DNA of 64,000 bases, taken from assembly GCF_026410255.1 (NCBI RefSeq), contig NZ_JAPMLL010000001.1, forward strand, positions 62,001 through 126,000, written 5' to 3'. The translations under genes were made by a program, and so were the position numbers. Source of the DNA: Xanthomarina sp. F1114. Its GTDB lineage: Bacteria > Bacteroidota > Bacteroidia > Flavobacteriales > Flavobacteriaceae. The notes beneath the pieces are model-generated. The model saw nothing but the letters and a program-made list of their open reading frames with translations, searched no databases and was not told the origin of the DNA. Each line of letters opens with the position of its first letter. Position 1 is the stretch's first letter. Shown piece by piece: positions 18,054 through 27,342 of the stretch.

Positions 18054-18998
18054 ATGACTAAAAGACTACTTTCAATCCTCGTTTTAGTAGGCGCAATTTC
18101 AACCGGATTTTCTCAAACTAGAGAAGATTTAAAATCGGAACAAGCAGCAAAAAAAGATTCTATTAAAGCTCTACAAAGCAGTGTAGACGATCTACAAAAA
18201 CAAATCGACGAATTCCCGGGATGGAAATTCGGCGCTTTTGGTACTGTTGGAGCTAGCTTCTCTAATTTCAACAACTGGTACAGCCAAGGAGCTCCAAACA
18301 ACTCCGCAGGAAACATTACAATTACGGTAAATCCTCATGCCAAATTAGATAGAGATAAGTATTTTTGGTATAATACAGCCAATATTAACTTAAGTTGGGT
18401 AAAGTACGATGATAAAGATGACCCGAATGATGATGATAGCTTTAGAGAATCAAGCGATGTTTTTGATGTAACTTCTCTTTTTGGTTATAGAATAGCTAAA
18501 AATTTAGCTGCTTCTGCCTTGGGAGAATACAGAACTACGTTAATAAACAACTTTAACGATCCTGGATATTTAGATCTTGGGGTTGGGGTAACATGGACTC
18601 CAATAGATAATTTAGTTGTTGTGGTACACCCTTTAAACTACAACTTTGTATTTGCTGAGAATGATGTAATTTTCGATTCATCTCTTGGTGCTAAAGTTGT
18701 TGCCAACTACAACCGCGCGTTTGGAGGCTTAAAATTCAATTCAAATCTTTCTGCTTTTATGAGCTATGAAGATTCTAACTTATCGAACTGGACTTGGATT
18801 AACTCGTTAAGTTATACTGTTTGGAAAGGAATAGGTCTTGGTTTTGAACTTGGATTAAGAGACAGTAAACAAGAAGGTCTTAACTATGCATATAAGCAAT
18901 GGGAGAGTGGCGGAGAGCTAGGAACCCAACCAGACTTTAATAATGTAGACAACTCTGTACAAGTCTACACTACATTCGGTTTAAGTTATAATTTCTAA
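18054..18998 (+). CDS. DUF3078 protein, copy 1
   Basis: A 314-residue secreted protein with a signal peptide (LVLVGAISTGFSQ), then a short coiled coil of about 35 residues (KDSIKALQSSVDDLQKQI). The DUF3078 domain follows, beginning at GASFSNFNNWYSQGAPNN. The rest is a series of aromatic beta strands ending in YTTFGLSYNF, so an outer-membrane barrel is likely. The function of DUF3078 is unknown. A second DUF3078 gene follows after a terminator, so the two are separate transcription units. Confidence 0.85.
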   Translation: MTKRLLSILVLVGAISTGFSQTREDLKSEQAAKKDSIKALQSSVDDLQKQIDEFPGWKFGAFGTVGASFSNFNNWYSQGAPNNSAGNITITVNPHAKLDRDKYFWYNTANINLSWVKYDDKDDPNDDDSFRESSDVFDVTSLFGYRIAKNLAASALGEYRTTLINNFNDPGYLDLGVGVTWTPIDNLVVVVHPLNYNFVFAENDVIFDSSLGAKVVANYNRAFGGLKFNSNLSAFMSYEDSNLSNWTWINSLSYTVWKGIGLGFELGLRDSKQEGLNYAYKQWESGGELGTQPDFNNVDNSVQVYTTFGLSYNF

Positions 18999-19020
18999 GA
19001 TATAAGAAAAATATATACAT

Positions 19021-19070
19021 AAAAAGCGTCTCCTTAGTTGCGTAATCACGTGATTAAAGAGGCGCTTTTT
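19021..19070 (+). terminator. Rho-independent terminator after DUF3078 copy 1
   Basis: AAAAAGCG-t-CTC-c-TTA on the left pairs with TAA-a-GAG-g-CGCTTTTT on the right (two mismatches in about 15 bp), followed by a T-run. Confidence 0.8.
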
Positions 19071-19131
19071 CATTTTAAAAATTAATTAAGGTCATTCGCC
19101 CAGAAAGAACAACCAACCAAAAGTTTTAATT

Positions 19132-20052
19132 ATGAAGAAAATACTACTCGCATTCGCATTTATTATAGCGGTATCCATAGTACATGCACAAGACACAACT
19201 ACAGCAACAGACTCATTAGAAGGATGGACTTCCGATGGTAAAATTACATTATTAGTTAACCAATCGGCATTTTCAAATTGGCAACCAGGTGGAGATAATA
19301 ATGCTGCCGCCAACCTAGGAATTAATTATAATATTGATTATGTTAAAGGACCTTGGTTATGGGATAACAAAATTATTGCTAGTTATGGGGTTACTATAAA
19401 TGATGATGATGGAATGAGAAAAACCGATGACAGATTAGAAATTAACTCTATTCTTGGTCGTTCTATGAACAGAAAGTATTGGAGCTTTTCTTTCTTTATG
19501 AATTTTAGAACTCAATTTAGTGATGGTTACGACTATAATGATGACTTTGCCGGTGACAATGAGAACTACCCAACTGGTGGATTTTTCAAACCGGCATATT
19601 GGAGTTTTGGACCAGGTTTTTTATGGAAAAAAGATAAGAATCTAAGTGTCAATATTGCACCTGCAACCTCTAAATTTACTTTTATAACTAGTGAAATTTA
19701 CACTATTAACGATGACGATAGTGATAATGTATATTATGAATCTAGCAATGATTTTGAAACTTATGGTGTAGCTCCAGGAAAATCAATGTTATATGAATTT
19801 GGTTTAAACATACGTGGGTACTACAAATTTGATATTATGAAGAATATTTCTATGGAAAATATTTTAAGTCTTTATTCTAATTACTTAAACAAACCTAAGA
19901 ATATGGATATAGATTATACCATGAATATTGTTATGAAAATAAATGATGTATTTTCAACTAATTTAACTTTTCAAACGGTTTATGACGATAATGCTTTTCA
20001 AGGATTTCAAATTAGAGAAGTTTTTGGTTTAGGATTAAACGTAAACTTCTAG
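19132..20052 (+). CDS. DUF3078 protein, copy 2
   Basis: A 306-residue secreted paralogue of the preceding protein. It has a signal peptide (FIIAVSIVHAQ), then the DUF3078 signature (VNQSAFSNWQPGGDNN) and long amphipathic strands through to a C-terminal FGLGLNVNF. It lacks the N-terminal coiled coil of copy 1. An outer-membrane location is likely. Confidence 0.86.
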   Translation: MKKILLAFAFIIAVSIVHAQDTTTATDSLEGWTSDGKITLLVNQSAFSNWQPGGDNNAAANLGINYNIDYVKGPWLWDNKIIASYGVTINDDDGMRKTDDRLEINSILGRSMNRKYWSFSFFMNFRTQFSDGYDYNDDFAGDNENYPTGGFFKPAYWSFGPGFLWKKDKNLSVNIAPATSKFTFITSEIYTINDDDSDNVYYESSNDFETYGVAPGKSMLYEFGLNIRGYYKFDIMKNISMENILSLYSNYLNKPKNMDIDYTMNIVMKINDVFSTNLTFQTVYDDNAFQGFQIREVFGLGLNVNF

Positions 20053-20068
20053 AATACATCAAATCCAT

Positions 20069-20097
20069 AAAAAAAGCGCCCAATGGCGCTTTTTTTT
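20069..20097. terminator. Bidirectional terminator between DUF3078 copy 2 and hflX
   Basis: AAAAAAAGCGCC / GGCGCTTTTTTT forms a perfect 12-bp stem with a CAAT loop. It serves the plus-strand DUF3078 gene and, since its end touches the hflX stop codon, the minus-strand hflX gene as well. Confidence 0.9.
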
Positions 20098-21310
20098 ATT
20101 CCTCTTCCTCGATATAATCTGGATACAAAAAGTTGTTATAAGGAAAACGCGTCACATGGATTTCTCGAACTTCATCATAAACACGTTTTTTAAATTCTTT
20201 CATATTTACTTTGTTTAAGGCAGAAATAAATAAAGCATTATGGCCTACTCGGTTCATCCAGGTTTTTTTCCATTCTTTTAACGTGTAATTAGCTTCTGTT
20301 CTTTCCGTTTCTAAATCGGTTTCATCAAAAGGTTCTGGTGTGTAAGCATCAATTTTATTAAACACCATTATAACGGGTTTGTCTGAACTATCAATTTCAT
20401 CTAAAACTTTATTTACAGAATCTATATGATGTTCAAAATTTGGATGCGAAATATCTACTACATGAAGTAATAAATCTGCCTCGCGCACTTCATCTAAAGT
20501 ACTTTTAAAACTCTCTACCAATTGTGTTGGTAGTTTTCTAATAAACCCAACTGTATCTGTTAATAGGAAAGGCAGGTTTTGGATAACCACTTTTCTAACC
20601 GTGGTATCTAAAGTAGCAAATAGTTTATTTTCGGCAAAAACTTCACTTTTACTTACAACATTCATTAAAGTAGATTTTCCAACATTGGTATATCCAACTA
20701 AGGCTACACGCACCATTTTACCACGATTACCTCGCTGTACAGATTGCTGCTTGTCTATAACTTTAAGTTTATCTTTTAATTGCGAAATTCGATCTCTTAC
20801 TATACGTCTATCTGTTTCAATTTCTCGTTCTCCAGGACCACGCATACCAATACCACCTCTTTGTCGTTCTAAATGCGTCCACATACCTTTTAATCGAGGT
20901 AATAAATATTCACATTGCGCCAGTTCGACTTGTGTTCTAGCATAACTCGTTTGAGCACGTTGCGCAAAAATGTCTAGAATTAAATTGGTTCTATCTAAAA
21001 CTTTACAATTTAAGATTTTACTTATATTTCGTTCTTGAGCAGCCGATAATTCATCATCGAAGATAGCTGTCCCAATCTCATTTTCGTCAATGTACTTTTT
21101 TACTTCTTCTATTTTCCCTGTTCCTATAAAAGTCTTGGAATTAGGCGTATCCATTTTCTGGGTAAAACGCTTTTTTACCTCTCCTCCAGCTGTGAATGTT
21201 AAGAACTCCAACTCGTCTAAATATTCTTTAGATTTGGTTTCGTCCTGCTCTTTAGTAACAACTCCTATTAAAACAGCTGTTTCTAAAGCTATATCTACTT
21301 TTTCAATCAT
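20096..21310 (-). CDS. hflX: GTPase HflX
   Basis: Ribosome-associated GTPase that rescues or splits stalled ribosomes under stress. The 404-residue protein has the N-terminal HflX subdomain with FIGTGKIEE and a Gly-rich linker RQRGGIGMRGPGEREIETDRR near 149-169. The G domain follows, with G1 GYTNVGKS (206-213), DTVGFIRKLP and NKID. The gene stands alone; the divergent gene begins 91 bases away. Confidence 0.96.
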   Translation of the reverse strand: MIEKVDIALETAVLIGVVTKEQDETKSKEYLDELEFLTFTAGGEVKKRFTQKMDTPNSKTFIGTGKIEEVKKYIDENEIGTAIFDDELSAAQERNISKILNCKVLDRTNLILDIFAQRAQTSYARTQVELAQCEYLLPRLKGMWTHLERQRGGIGMRGPGEREIETDRRIVRDRISQLKDKLKVIDKQQSVQRGNRGKMVRVALVGYTNVGKSTLMNVVSKSEVFAENKLFATLDTTVRKVVIQNLPFLLTDTVGFIRKLPTQLVESFKSTLDEVREADLLLHVVDISHPNFEHHIDSVNKVLDEIDSSDKPVIMVFNKIDAYTPEPFDETDLETERTEANYTLKEWKKTWMNRVGHNALFISALNKVNMKEFKKRVYDEVREIHVTRFPYNNFLYPDYIEEEE

Positions 21311-21401
21311 ATATTTATTTAAAGTACAAAGTTAATCAATTGTAAGCATTTTTATTTTTATTTTTTCAGACCTTTAACCTCATACTAATTATTCAACTAA
21401 A

Positions 21402-22337
21402 ATGACAAGTCGTAAAAAGCATACTCTTGCTTTCTATAATATAGAAAATTTTTTTGAAGCAGAAAGTCCTTTGTTACAAACCTCTTCTATAAAATGGACA
21501 ACAGGAAGATATCTTCAAAAAATAAAAAAACTTGGACTTGTTATCCCCAGAATTGGAACTAAAGAAACCTCAAAACACCCAGCTCTTATTGGTTTGGCCG
21601 AGGTAGAAAACAACAAGGTTTTAGAAGATTTAACTCAGTCTAAGCTTTTAGAACCCTATTCCTATCAATTTGTTTTCTATCGTTCTTTAGATAAACGGGG
21701 AATGAATGTGGCTTTGCTTTACGACCCTTCTGTTTTTTCTATTGAAGCATCTAAAACCTATTATATAGAACTTCCGGATTCTGATGGTGAAGCCGACTAT
21801 ACCCGAGATATTTTATGGGTTTGTGGAATATTAGAAGAAGAAAAAATTCATGTATTAGTTAATCATTGGCCTTCAAAACGCGAAAAAGAAACAGACCTGA
21901 AAAGAATGGCTGCTGCTAAAAAGGTTGGAGAAATTATAAATAAAATAAAACAGGAAGATCCGAAAGCCAAATTTATTGTTATGGGCGACTTTAACGATAA
22001 TCCCAACAGTTTAAGTTTAGATTATTTAACCAAAAACTTTCAGCTTTATAATGCCATGGAAAAGCTTCGAAGTTTTAGTAGAGGATCTCTTAATCACAAC
22101 CGACAATGGTATTTATTTGATCAGATTCTTGTTAGTGAGAGTTTTGTGAAGGCAAAGAAAGAGGAATGGCAAATTGAGACAGCAGATATTTTTGATGAAA
22201 ATTTTCTAAAACACCCTAAAGGGAAACATAGAGGCATTCCTTTTAGAACGTTTTTGGGAGGAAATTATCACGGTGGCTTTAGTGATCATTTTCCGGTTTA
22301 TATAACTGTGAGTTGCGCCACAGAAGGACAAGTTTAA
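21402..22337 (+). CDS. Endonuclease/exonuclease/phosphatase (EEP) family protein without signal peptide
   Basis: A 311-residue EEP-superfamily metal-dependent phosphodiesterase. The usual catalytic blocks are FYNIENFFE (residues 10-18), GLAEVENNKVLEDL, VNHWPSK, GDFNDNPN and a final DHFP. There is no signal peptide, unlike its paralogue at 27343-28395, so it should act in the cytoplasm. A TonB receptor, a DUF5689 lipoprotein and the secreted paralogue are encoded just downstream. Confidence 0.88.
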   Translation: MTSRKKHTLAFYNIENFFEAESPLLQTSSIKWTTGRYLQKIKKLGLVIPRIGTKETSKHPALIGLAEVENNKVLEDLTQSKLLEPYSYQFVFYRSLDKRGMNVALLYDPSVFSIEASKTYYIELPDSDGEADYTRDILWVCGILEEEKIHVLVNHWPSKREKETDLKRMAAAKKVGEIINKIKQEDPKAKFIVMGDFNDNPNSLSLDYLTKNFQLYNAMEKLRSFSRGSLNHNRQWYLFDQILVSESFVKAKKEEWQIETADIFDENFLKHPKGKHRGIPFRTFLGGNYHGGFSDHFPVYITVSCATEGQV

Positions 22338-22425
22338 AAACATTGAGATTAACAGTGAATATAAAATACATGTAAAGTTAGAAGGATACGCAACTAGAAA
22401 AACATGTTTACAACCGAAAACTGAG

Positions 22426-22452
22426 ACTGAATACTGAATACTGAATACTGAA
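22426..22452. repeat. Tandem 7-bp repeat ACTGAAT
   Basis: Three full copies and most of a fourth of ACTGAAT lie in the 150-base gap between the EEP gene and the next minus-strand gene. There is no sign of coding or of a larger element. Confidence 0.75.
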
Positions 22453-22491
22453 ATTAAAAACCCTTTCCATTTCAACCTACCCACTACCTAC

Positions 22492-22869
22492 TTAAACCGC
22501 TTGCCATAGAATAGCAGCTAGCACAATACAACCAACAGGTAGTAACCAAAGCATAAAAACAGAATGATTAGCCGCTTTCTTTTTAAGCATTTTAGCATTT
22601 AGTACTTTCCGTTTTTTTCCTGCATATTGGATCCAGTTTTTAAAAAAGATAAACATACAAGCCATAATAAACAGTGCCCAGGCTTTATCTTGAGTCATAG
22701 TGTCCATATTCATCTGCTTAAAAAAACCGGCAAAAAACACGCCTAAAACAAGTAAGATAGAACATTGTAATATGGAGATATACATAGTTGCAATCTGATT
22801 TGCTTTTTTACTTTTGGCGTATTTATAATGTTTAAAGACATTAAAAAATAGAGAATCGAAAACTGACAT
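22492..22869 (-). CDS. Small membrane protein with three hydrophobic segments
   Basis: A 125-residue protein of unknown family. Hydrophobic segments are near 32-50 (SILLVLGVFFAG), 67-80 and the C-terminus (LWLLPVGCIVLAAILW), separated by Lys-rich loops (AGKKRKVLNAKMLKKKAA). This predicts an inner-membrane protein. It is the last gene in the minus-strand direction after the DUF5689 lipoprotein, from which a terminator separates it. Confidence 0.65.
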   Translation of the reverse strand: MSVFDSLFFNVFKHYKYAKSKKANQIATMYISILQCSILLVLGVFFAGFFKQMNMDTMTQDKAWALFIMACMFIFFKNWIQYAGKKRKVLNAKMLKKKAANHSVFMLWLLPVGCIVLAAILWQAV

Positions 22870-22895
22870 AATTATTGAAGGAATAAAAATTAAAA

Positions 22896-22928
22896 AAAAC
22901 CTGCCAATTTTAAAAATCAGCAGGTTTT
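22896..22928 (-). terminator. Terminator after the DUF5689 lipoprotein gene
   Basis: AAAACCTGC and GCAGGTTTT form a perfect 9-bp stem. On the minus strand a T8 run follows. It ends the TonB receptor-lipoprotein transcript. Confidence 0.8.
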
Positions 22929-22950
22929 AAAATATATTTAATAACTAGTA

Positions 22951-24357
22951 TTAGTTAGCTAAAATTTTCAAATCGTCTATCATATACGAACCAGCTAGGT
23001 CGTTTAAGGTATCTGAACCATTAGCTTTAAAAGCTACATATAAGGTTTGTCCGCTATAAGCAGAAATATCGATAAGCCCTGAATCCATAAACACACGCCA
23101 ATCGCTAGATGAGTCTGCTAAAGCTGCTGTAATTGGCTCCCATGTTGCACCTAAAACATCTGAACCATCAAAGTCTGTAGACACAAATACTTCTAGCGCG
23201 TTTTCTGGTGAGTCTTGATCTAAATGGTGTTGAGCAGATTTAAAGTTTAAGAAGATATTATCCAATCCTGTAAGATCGGTACCTGGCGTAACTAACCAGC
23301 CAATATTTGAAGCTTGTCCAGATCCAAATGGAGAAAACTCAGTATATCCATTTCCTTCCCAAAATTTCTCACGCCATACGCGAGTTCCAGCTTCTGAATA
23401 ATTGGTCCAACCTGGAAAATCTAAATCTGTATTATCTATAGCTGCTTGGAAATCTTCTTCTAGAACAACACTAAAATCGTCAATTTCTGACGGAATACAT
23501 TTGTCTTGATCGAAGTTAATATCGCTTAAAGTGTTTAGTACAAGTACTAGGTTACTTCCATTAAAAGTTTTATTTACAACCCCAGAAATAGTTCCTCCCT
23601 TAGCTGTTGGTAAAGGGATTTGCGCAAAATTAGCAAATGAACTTGTTTCTAAAGGAAAATAAGAATAATCAAAACCTTCACAGCTTTGTATTGGTCTAGA
23701 AGAATCGTAATCGTCCATAGGATCTACAAAGAATTCTCCTGCTAAAGCATCTGAGAATTGTGCATTTTGAATTTGTACAAATATTCCGATATGGGTGTTG
23801 TTAATTTGCGACAGACCGATTGAAACTGGCTCAATAACTTCAGTAACTGAAGATCTTAAAACTTTAATTGGAATTTCACTTGCAGTTAAAGCAGTTAATC
23901 TGGTACCATTAGCACCACCACCTATACCGATAACACCATCTCCGTTTCTGTCTTCGCCAATAAATAAGCCTTTTAGGTTAATATAGGTTTCTCTACCAAA
24001 GTTAAACTGGTTGTACGTATCTACTTGGTTTAACATTACTTTTAAAGCTGCTGTTGGATTTGAAGGACTGTCTTGAATAAAAAATTCTTTGTAAAAGTTC
24101 CCTGTTTGATCCGAGGAAGACACATATCCTTTTATATATACATCTGCTACTATTTCCGTTACTTGTCCAGGAACGAAATAGGTTTTTGCAGCAGCAATAC
24201 TAACTTCTTCCGAGGTAGAAATTAAAGTGTTTAATCTTGCATTTTCTTCATCACCTAAACTGCTTGGTACTTTATAATCGTCGTCTTGAACACATGAGAC
24301 AACGGTAAAAACAACCATTAAGCTAAGAAGTACTTTTAATATTTTATTTGTTTTCAT
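22951..24357 (-). CDS. DUF5689 and choice-of-anchor-J-like surface lipoprotein
   Basis: A 468-residue lipoprotein. The start is set at the ATG at 24357, because it gives a lipobox (LSLMVVFTVVSC). The N-terminal half (about 45-260) is a DUF5689-like domain with OB-fold-type features (VYIKGYVSSSDQTGNFYKEF, LKGLFIGED). The C-terminal portion, from about 300, is like the choice-of-anchor J/cleaved-adhesin lectin-like fold (WLVTPGTDL, AYSGQTLYVAFKA, YMIDDLKIL). It follows the TonB receptor gene after about 40 bases on the same strand, so the two probably form an outer-membrane pair like receptor plus surface binding lipoprotein. Confidence 0.8.
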   Translation of the reverse strand: MKTNKILKVLLSLMVVFTVVSCVQDDDYKVPSSLGDEENARLNTLISTSEEVSIAAAKTYFVPGQVTEIVADVYIKGYVSSSDQTGNFYKEFFIQDSPSNPTAALKVMLNQVDTYNQFNFGRETYINLKGLFIGEDRNGDGVIGIGGGANGTRLTALTASEIPIKVLRSSVTEVIEPVSIGLSQINNTHIGIFVQIQNAQFSDALAGEFFVDPMDDYDSSRPIQSCEGFDYSYFPLETSSFANFAQIPLPTAKGGTISGVVNKTFNGSNLVLVLNTLSDINFDQDKCIPSEIDDFSVVLEEDFQAAIDNTDLDFPGWTNYSEAGTRVWREKFWEGNGYTEFSPFGSGQASNIGWLVTPGTDLTGLDNIFLNFKSAQHHLDQDSPENALEVFVSTDFDGSDVLGATWEPITAALADSSSDWRVFMDSGLIDISAYSGQTLYVAFKANGSDTLNDLAGSYMIDDLKILAN

Positions 24358-24397
24358 GAGTAATAATTTATAATTAATTTTTTCTTTTTCTTTTTTT

Positions 24398-27205
24398 TTA
24401 GAATCTAAAGTTAACATTTAAAAAATAAGTCGTTCCACGTCCGTACCAGTATTTAGAACCAAATACACGCTTTGGATTACTATTATCTTCTAATAATTGT
24501 TCGTAGTTAGCGTTTCTTCCTTGCTCAAAACCCCCTGTTTTATAAACTTTATCTAATAGGTTGTTTATACTTGCAAAGAAACCAATGTAGTAATCGCCTA
24601 TTTTCCAAGATTTTCCACCTGTAAGGTTAACTACCATATAATTGTCAAATTCTTCTTGTTTTAATAATTCTCTGGCAACATCTTCATTATAGTTGTTAAA
24701 TGGTAAGCCGTCGTTATCTAAATAGAAATTTTCTGTTCTAGTTAATGGACTTACATCTACATAAGTATTTGAAAAGAAGTTAGCTGTTGCTCCAAACCAC
24801 CAATAGTCTGGATCTCTGTATTCAAATCCTACTGAGTACGCTTGTTGTGGCCCTCCAGCAACTTTATAATCTTTTAAGTTTGAGGTAAACGTATCCGATC
24901 TTCCAAAGCTTGAAGCCGTTAAATATAAGTTTGGATTGTTCTGGTAAGTATATTGACCAACAGAAGCAGCTCCTTTTAATTTAATAGTAGGTGTTACTTG
25001 AGCTTCTATTCCTAATTCTGCTCCAATATGTTGTTTATCTACACCTTGTAACACTTCTTGAACAAAGGCTGTTGTTTCGTTAATACTAACATCCTCTGCT
25101 ACTTCAATGTTTAAGTTTGTTAGACCATCTGCATAGTAAAACGAAATTTCGTTGGCATCTTCAATTTTAGAATAGAAACCTGTTAATTTAGCTTTAACAA
25201 TAGGAGATCTAAAAATATAGCTAATATCTCCAGAAGTAATTTTTTCTTCTGTTATATTATCAACTATATTATTATTTTCTCTTGAGTTTGAAAACGTATT
25301 TCTAATAGTTGGAGCTTTAGAAATGTATCCAGCATTAAGATCTATTAAATGTTTTCCTGTAATTTTATAAGTTAATCCAGCTTTAGCTCCAATTCCTGTA
25401 AAGGATAGTTTTTCTCCTTTTCCTGAAGAATTGTCTTCAATTATATTTCCAGCATTATCAAACTTTAAATAAGCTTCATTTTGCCATAAGCCATCTCTTT
25501 GATAGGTGGTGTTTGTTACGCTTCCCGATACATAGAAATCTACTTTATTGTACTTAAATTGTGCTTGGGCATAACCAGAAACCACATCGGATAAAATATT
25601 GTAGTTATATCTAAATTTATCTCCTTCTCCAACAACTCTATTCGGGTTTTGGTAATCGTATTGATAGCCATCAAAAGAATCTACATTTAAATAGCCAGTT
25701 GTTGAACCTAATAAATCGATGACTTCACCAAAGTTTTCAGATTTTAAATTTTTATAAGTAAAAGCCGCATTAATTAAAATGTTTTCGTTAACCTCTGTAT
25801 TTAAAATTGAATTAAAAGTTACTTGCTTATCATCCGTTCTATCTTCATATAGAACATAAGCGCCATATTTTTCACCATTTGTAGGATCGTTATTAGTAAT
25901 GTTAGCATCTAAAATGCGTTCCCAGTCTATTTGTCCATTATTAATAAATTCTTGTTCTGCTAAGTATGCATTAGTATAATCTGGACCATCTGGTCTTGCT
26001 AAATAATAACTAGGTAAGCTTTGGTAGTATGCTGGACTTGGGTTTCCACCACCACCATAATCTAAACGGCTATTTCCTATTTTACCAAATTGATAACCTA
26101 GGTTTGTGTTTAAACTTGTTTTGCTGCTTATATCCCAGTAATGGTTTAACATTAAAATTGGTTCTTCTACTTCTTTGATTCGCGAGTTTCTTTTTTCGCC
26201 ATCTAACCAACCCCAATATTCATTGTATTTAATGCCTTTTAAATCGTATACTTCTTGAGTATTAGGAGAAGATTTCCCTCTACGATTAGGTGTATAAATA
26301 GATGTAAAGTTTAAGCTATGCTTATCTCCTATCTTTTTCTCTACTGAAGCAAAAAATGAGTTTGCATCGTATAAAGTTCCATCTTGGTAACCTTCGTTAC
26401 CCCAACGTCTTCCTGCCATAAAGGTAAAAGCCCATCCGCCATCTACCAATCCAGAAGAATAGCTAGCCATGATACGGTTGGCGTAACTTCTGTTAGAAGC
26501 CGAATAAGTTACACGACCACCTTCTCTATATTGAGATGCTCTAACAATCATGTTTGTAGTTCCTAAAACGCCTCCAAAATTATAACTAGAAGGTTGTAGT
26601 CCTGTAGTTAATTCTTGGTTTCTAAGAACGTCATTTAAACCTCCCCAATCACTCCATTGCGGTCTTCCGTCGTAAAGTTTGTTCATTTCAATTCCGTTTA
26701 TTAAAACAGAACCATTTTCAGAATCTAACCCTCTTACTTTAAAGAAAGACGAACTGAATTCGAAAGCTGCTGTACGTTGAAACACATCTTTAGAAGATTG
26801 TAGAAGTCCAGAGATATTGTCTAAACCACTATCATCGCTGTCTAACTCGTCGTCTGTTAAGGTAATAGTAAACATATCTCTCTCTGAGACATCCTTTGCT
26901 AAGGTCATGTCTGAAATATCCAGAGTTTGACCTTGATTAACTACAATTGGATATCTTTTAGACACATATCCACTTTTTGAAATATGTAACACCTGCTCTC
27001 CTAAAGGCACTTGTTCTAAAAACTGAAACTCTCCTTTGGCGTCCGTTTCTACCTTTAATACAGTTCCTTCTACAGATACAGTTACACTTGGAATTGGTTC
27101 AAAAGAAATAGCTTCTGTAACACTTCCCTTTACAACTGTTTCTTGAGCGAATGCTGTAAAAGTTGAAAAAATTCCGAATAGAAAAATAAAAAAACTTTTT
27201 TTCAT
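24398..27205 (-). CDS. TonB-dependent receptor paired with DUF5689 lipoprotein
   Basis: A 935-residue outer-membrane receptor. Signal peptide (FSTFTAFAQ), then a carboxypeptidase-regulatory-like domain (residues 22-100), a plug domain with LINGIEMNKLYDGRPQW, and a 22-strand barrel ending in the aromatic FLNVNFRF. The plug segment ISGLLQSSKDVFQRTAAFEF is typical of one Bacteroidota receptor subfamily that has no SusD partner. The substrate is unknown. The EEP nuclease genes on both sides suggest nucleic-acid breakdown products or phosphate compounds (inference). Confidence 0.9.
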   Translation of the reverse strand: MKKSFFIFLFGIFSTFTAFAQETVVKGSVTEAISFEPIPSVTVSVEGTVLKVETDAKGEFQFLEQVPLGEQVLHISKSGYVSKRYPIVVNQGQTLDISDMTLAKDVSERDMFTITLTDDELDSDDSGLDNISGLLQSSKDVFQRTAAFEFSSSFFKVRGLDSENGSVLINGIEMNKLYDGRPQWSDWGGLNDVLRNQELTTGLQPSSYNFGGVLGTTNMIVRASQYREGGRVTYSASNRSYANRIMASYSSGLVDGGWAFTFMAGRRWGNEGYQDGTLYDANSFFASVEKKIGDKHSLNFTSIYTPNRRGKSSPNTQEVYDLKGIKYNEYWGWLDGEKRNSRIKEVEEPILMLNHYWDISSKTSLNTNLGYQFGKIGNSRLDYGGGGNPSPAYYQSLPSYYLARPDGPDYTNAYLAEQEFINNGQIDWERILDANITNNDPTNGEKYGAYVLYEDRTDDKQVTFNSILNTEVNENILINAAFTYKNLKSENFGEVIDLLGSTTGYLNVDSFDGYQYDYQNPNRVVGEGDKFRYNYNILSDVVSGYAQAQFKYNKVDFYVSGSVTNTTYQRDGLWQNEAYLKFDNAGNIIEDNSSGKGEKLSFTGIGAKAGLTYKITGKHLIDLNAGYISKAPTIRNTFSNSRENNNIVDNITEEKITSGDISYIFRSPIVKAKLTGFYSKIEDANEISFYYADGLTNLNIEVAEDVSINETTAFVQEVLQGVDKQHIGAELGIEAQVTPTIKLKGAASVGQYTYQNNPNLYLTASSFGRSDTFTSNLKDYKVAGGPQQAYSVGFEYRDPDYWWFGATANFFSNTYVDVSPLTRTENFYLDNDGLPFNNYNEDVARELLKQEEFDNYMVVNLTGGKSWKIGDYYIGFFASINNLLDKVYKTGGFEQGRNANYEQLLEDNSNPKRVFGSKYWYGRGTTYFLNVNFRF

Positions 27206-27261
27206 GCTTGAATTTATGATTAATAATTGATTTTGCGTTTGTTTACATTAAATAAACCTTG

Positions 27262-27269
27262 CAAATCTA
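27262..27269 (-). promoter_or_regulatory. Promoter -7 element of the TonB receptor gene
   Basis: TAGATTTG on the minus strand lies 57 bases upstream of the receptor's ATG. No good -33 box is visible at the normal distance. Confidence 0.4.
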
Positions 27270-27289
27270 CATTATTTATAATAAATATC

Positions 27290-27297
27290 TACTTTTG
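27290..27297 (+). promoter_or_regulatory. Promoter -7 element of the secreted EEP gene
   Basis: TACTTTTG fits the TAnnTTTG element 45 bases before the ATG at 27343, divergent to the receptor promoter. The two -7 elements face away from each other 20 bases apart, so the genes may share control. Confidence 0.4.
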
Positions 27298-27342
27298 GCA
27301 GACGATAAGTATTAACATAACTATAACATAATATACAATTAC

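Noticed and set aside
20601-20945. Open frame of 114 codons on the plus strand opposite hflX
   Set aside because: It mirrors the conserved GTPase domain on the other strand, and its Cys/Ser/Leu-rich composition is typical of antisense frames.
22206-22484. Open frame of 92 codons on the minus strand at the end of the first EEP gene
   Set aside because: It overlaps the EEP coding end and part of it simply translates the ACTGAAT repeats; no start or homology sign.
24358-24417. Longer N-terminus for the DUF5689 lipoprotein
   Set aside because: It adds a Lys/Glu-rich stretch in front of a complete lipoprotein signal peptide and overlaps the TonB receptor end.
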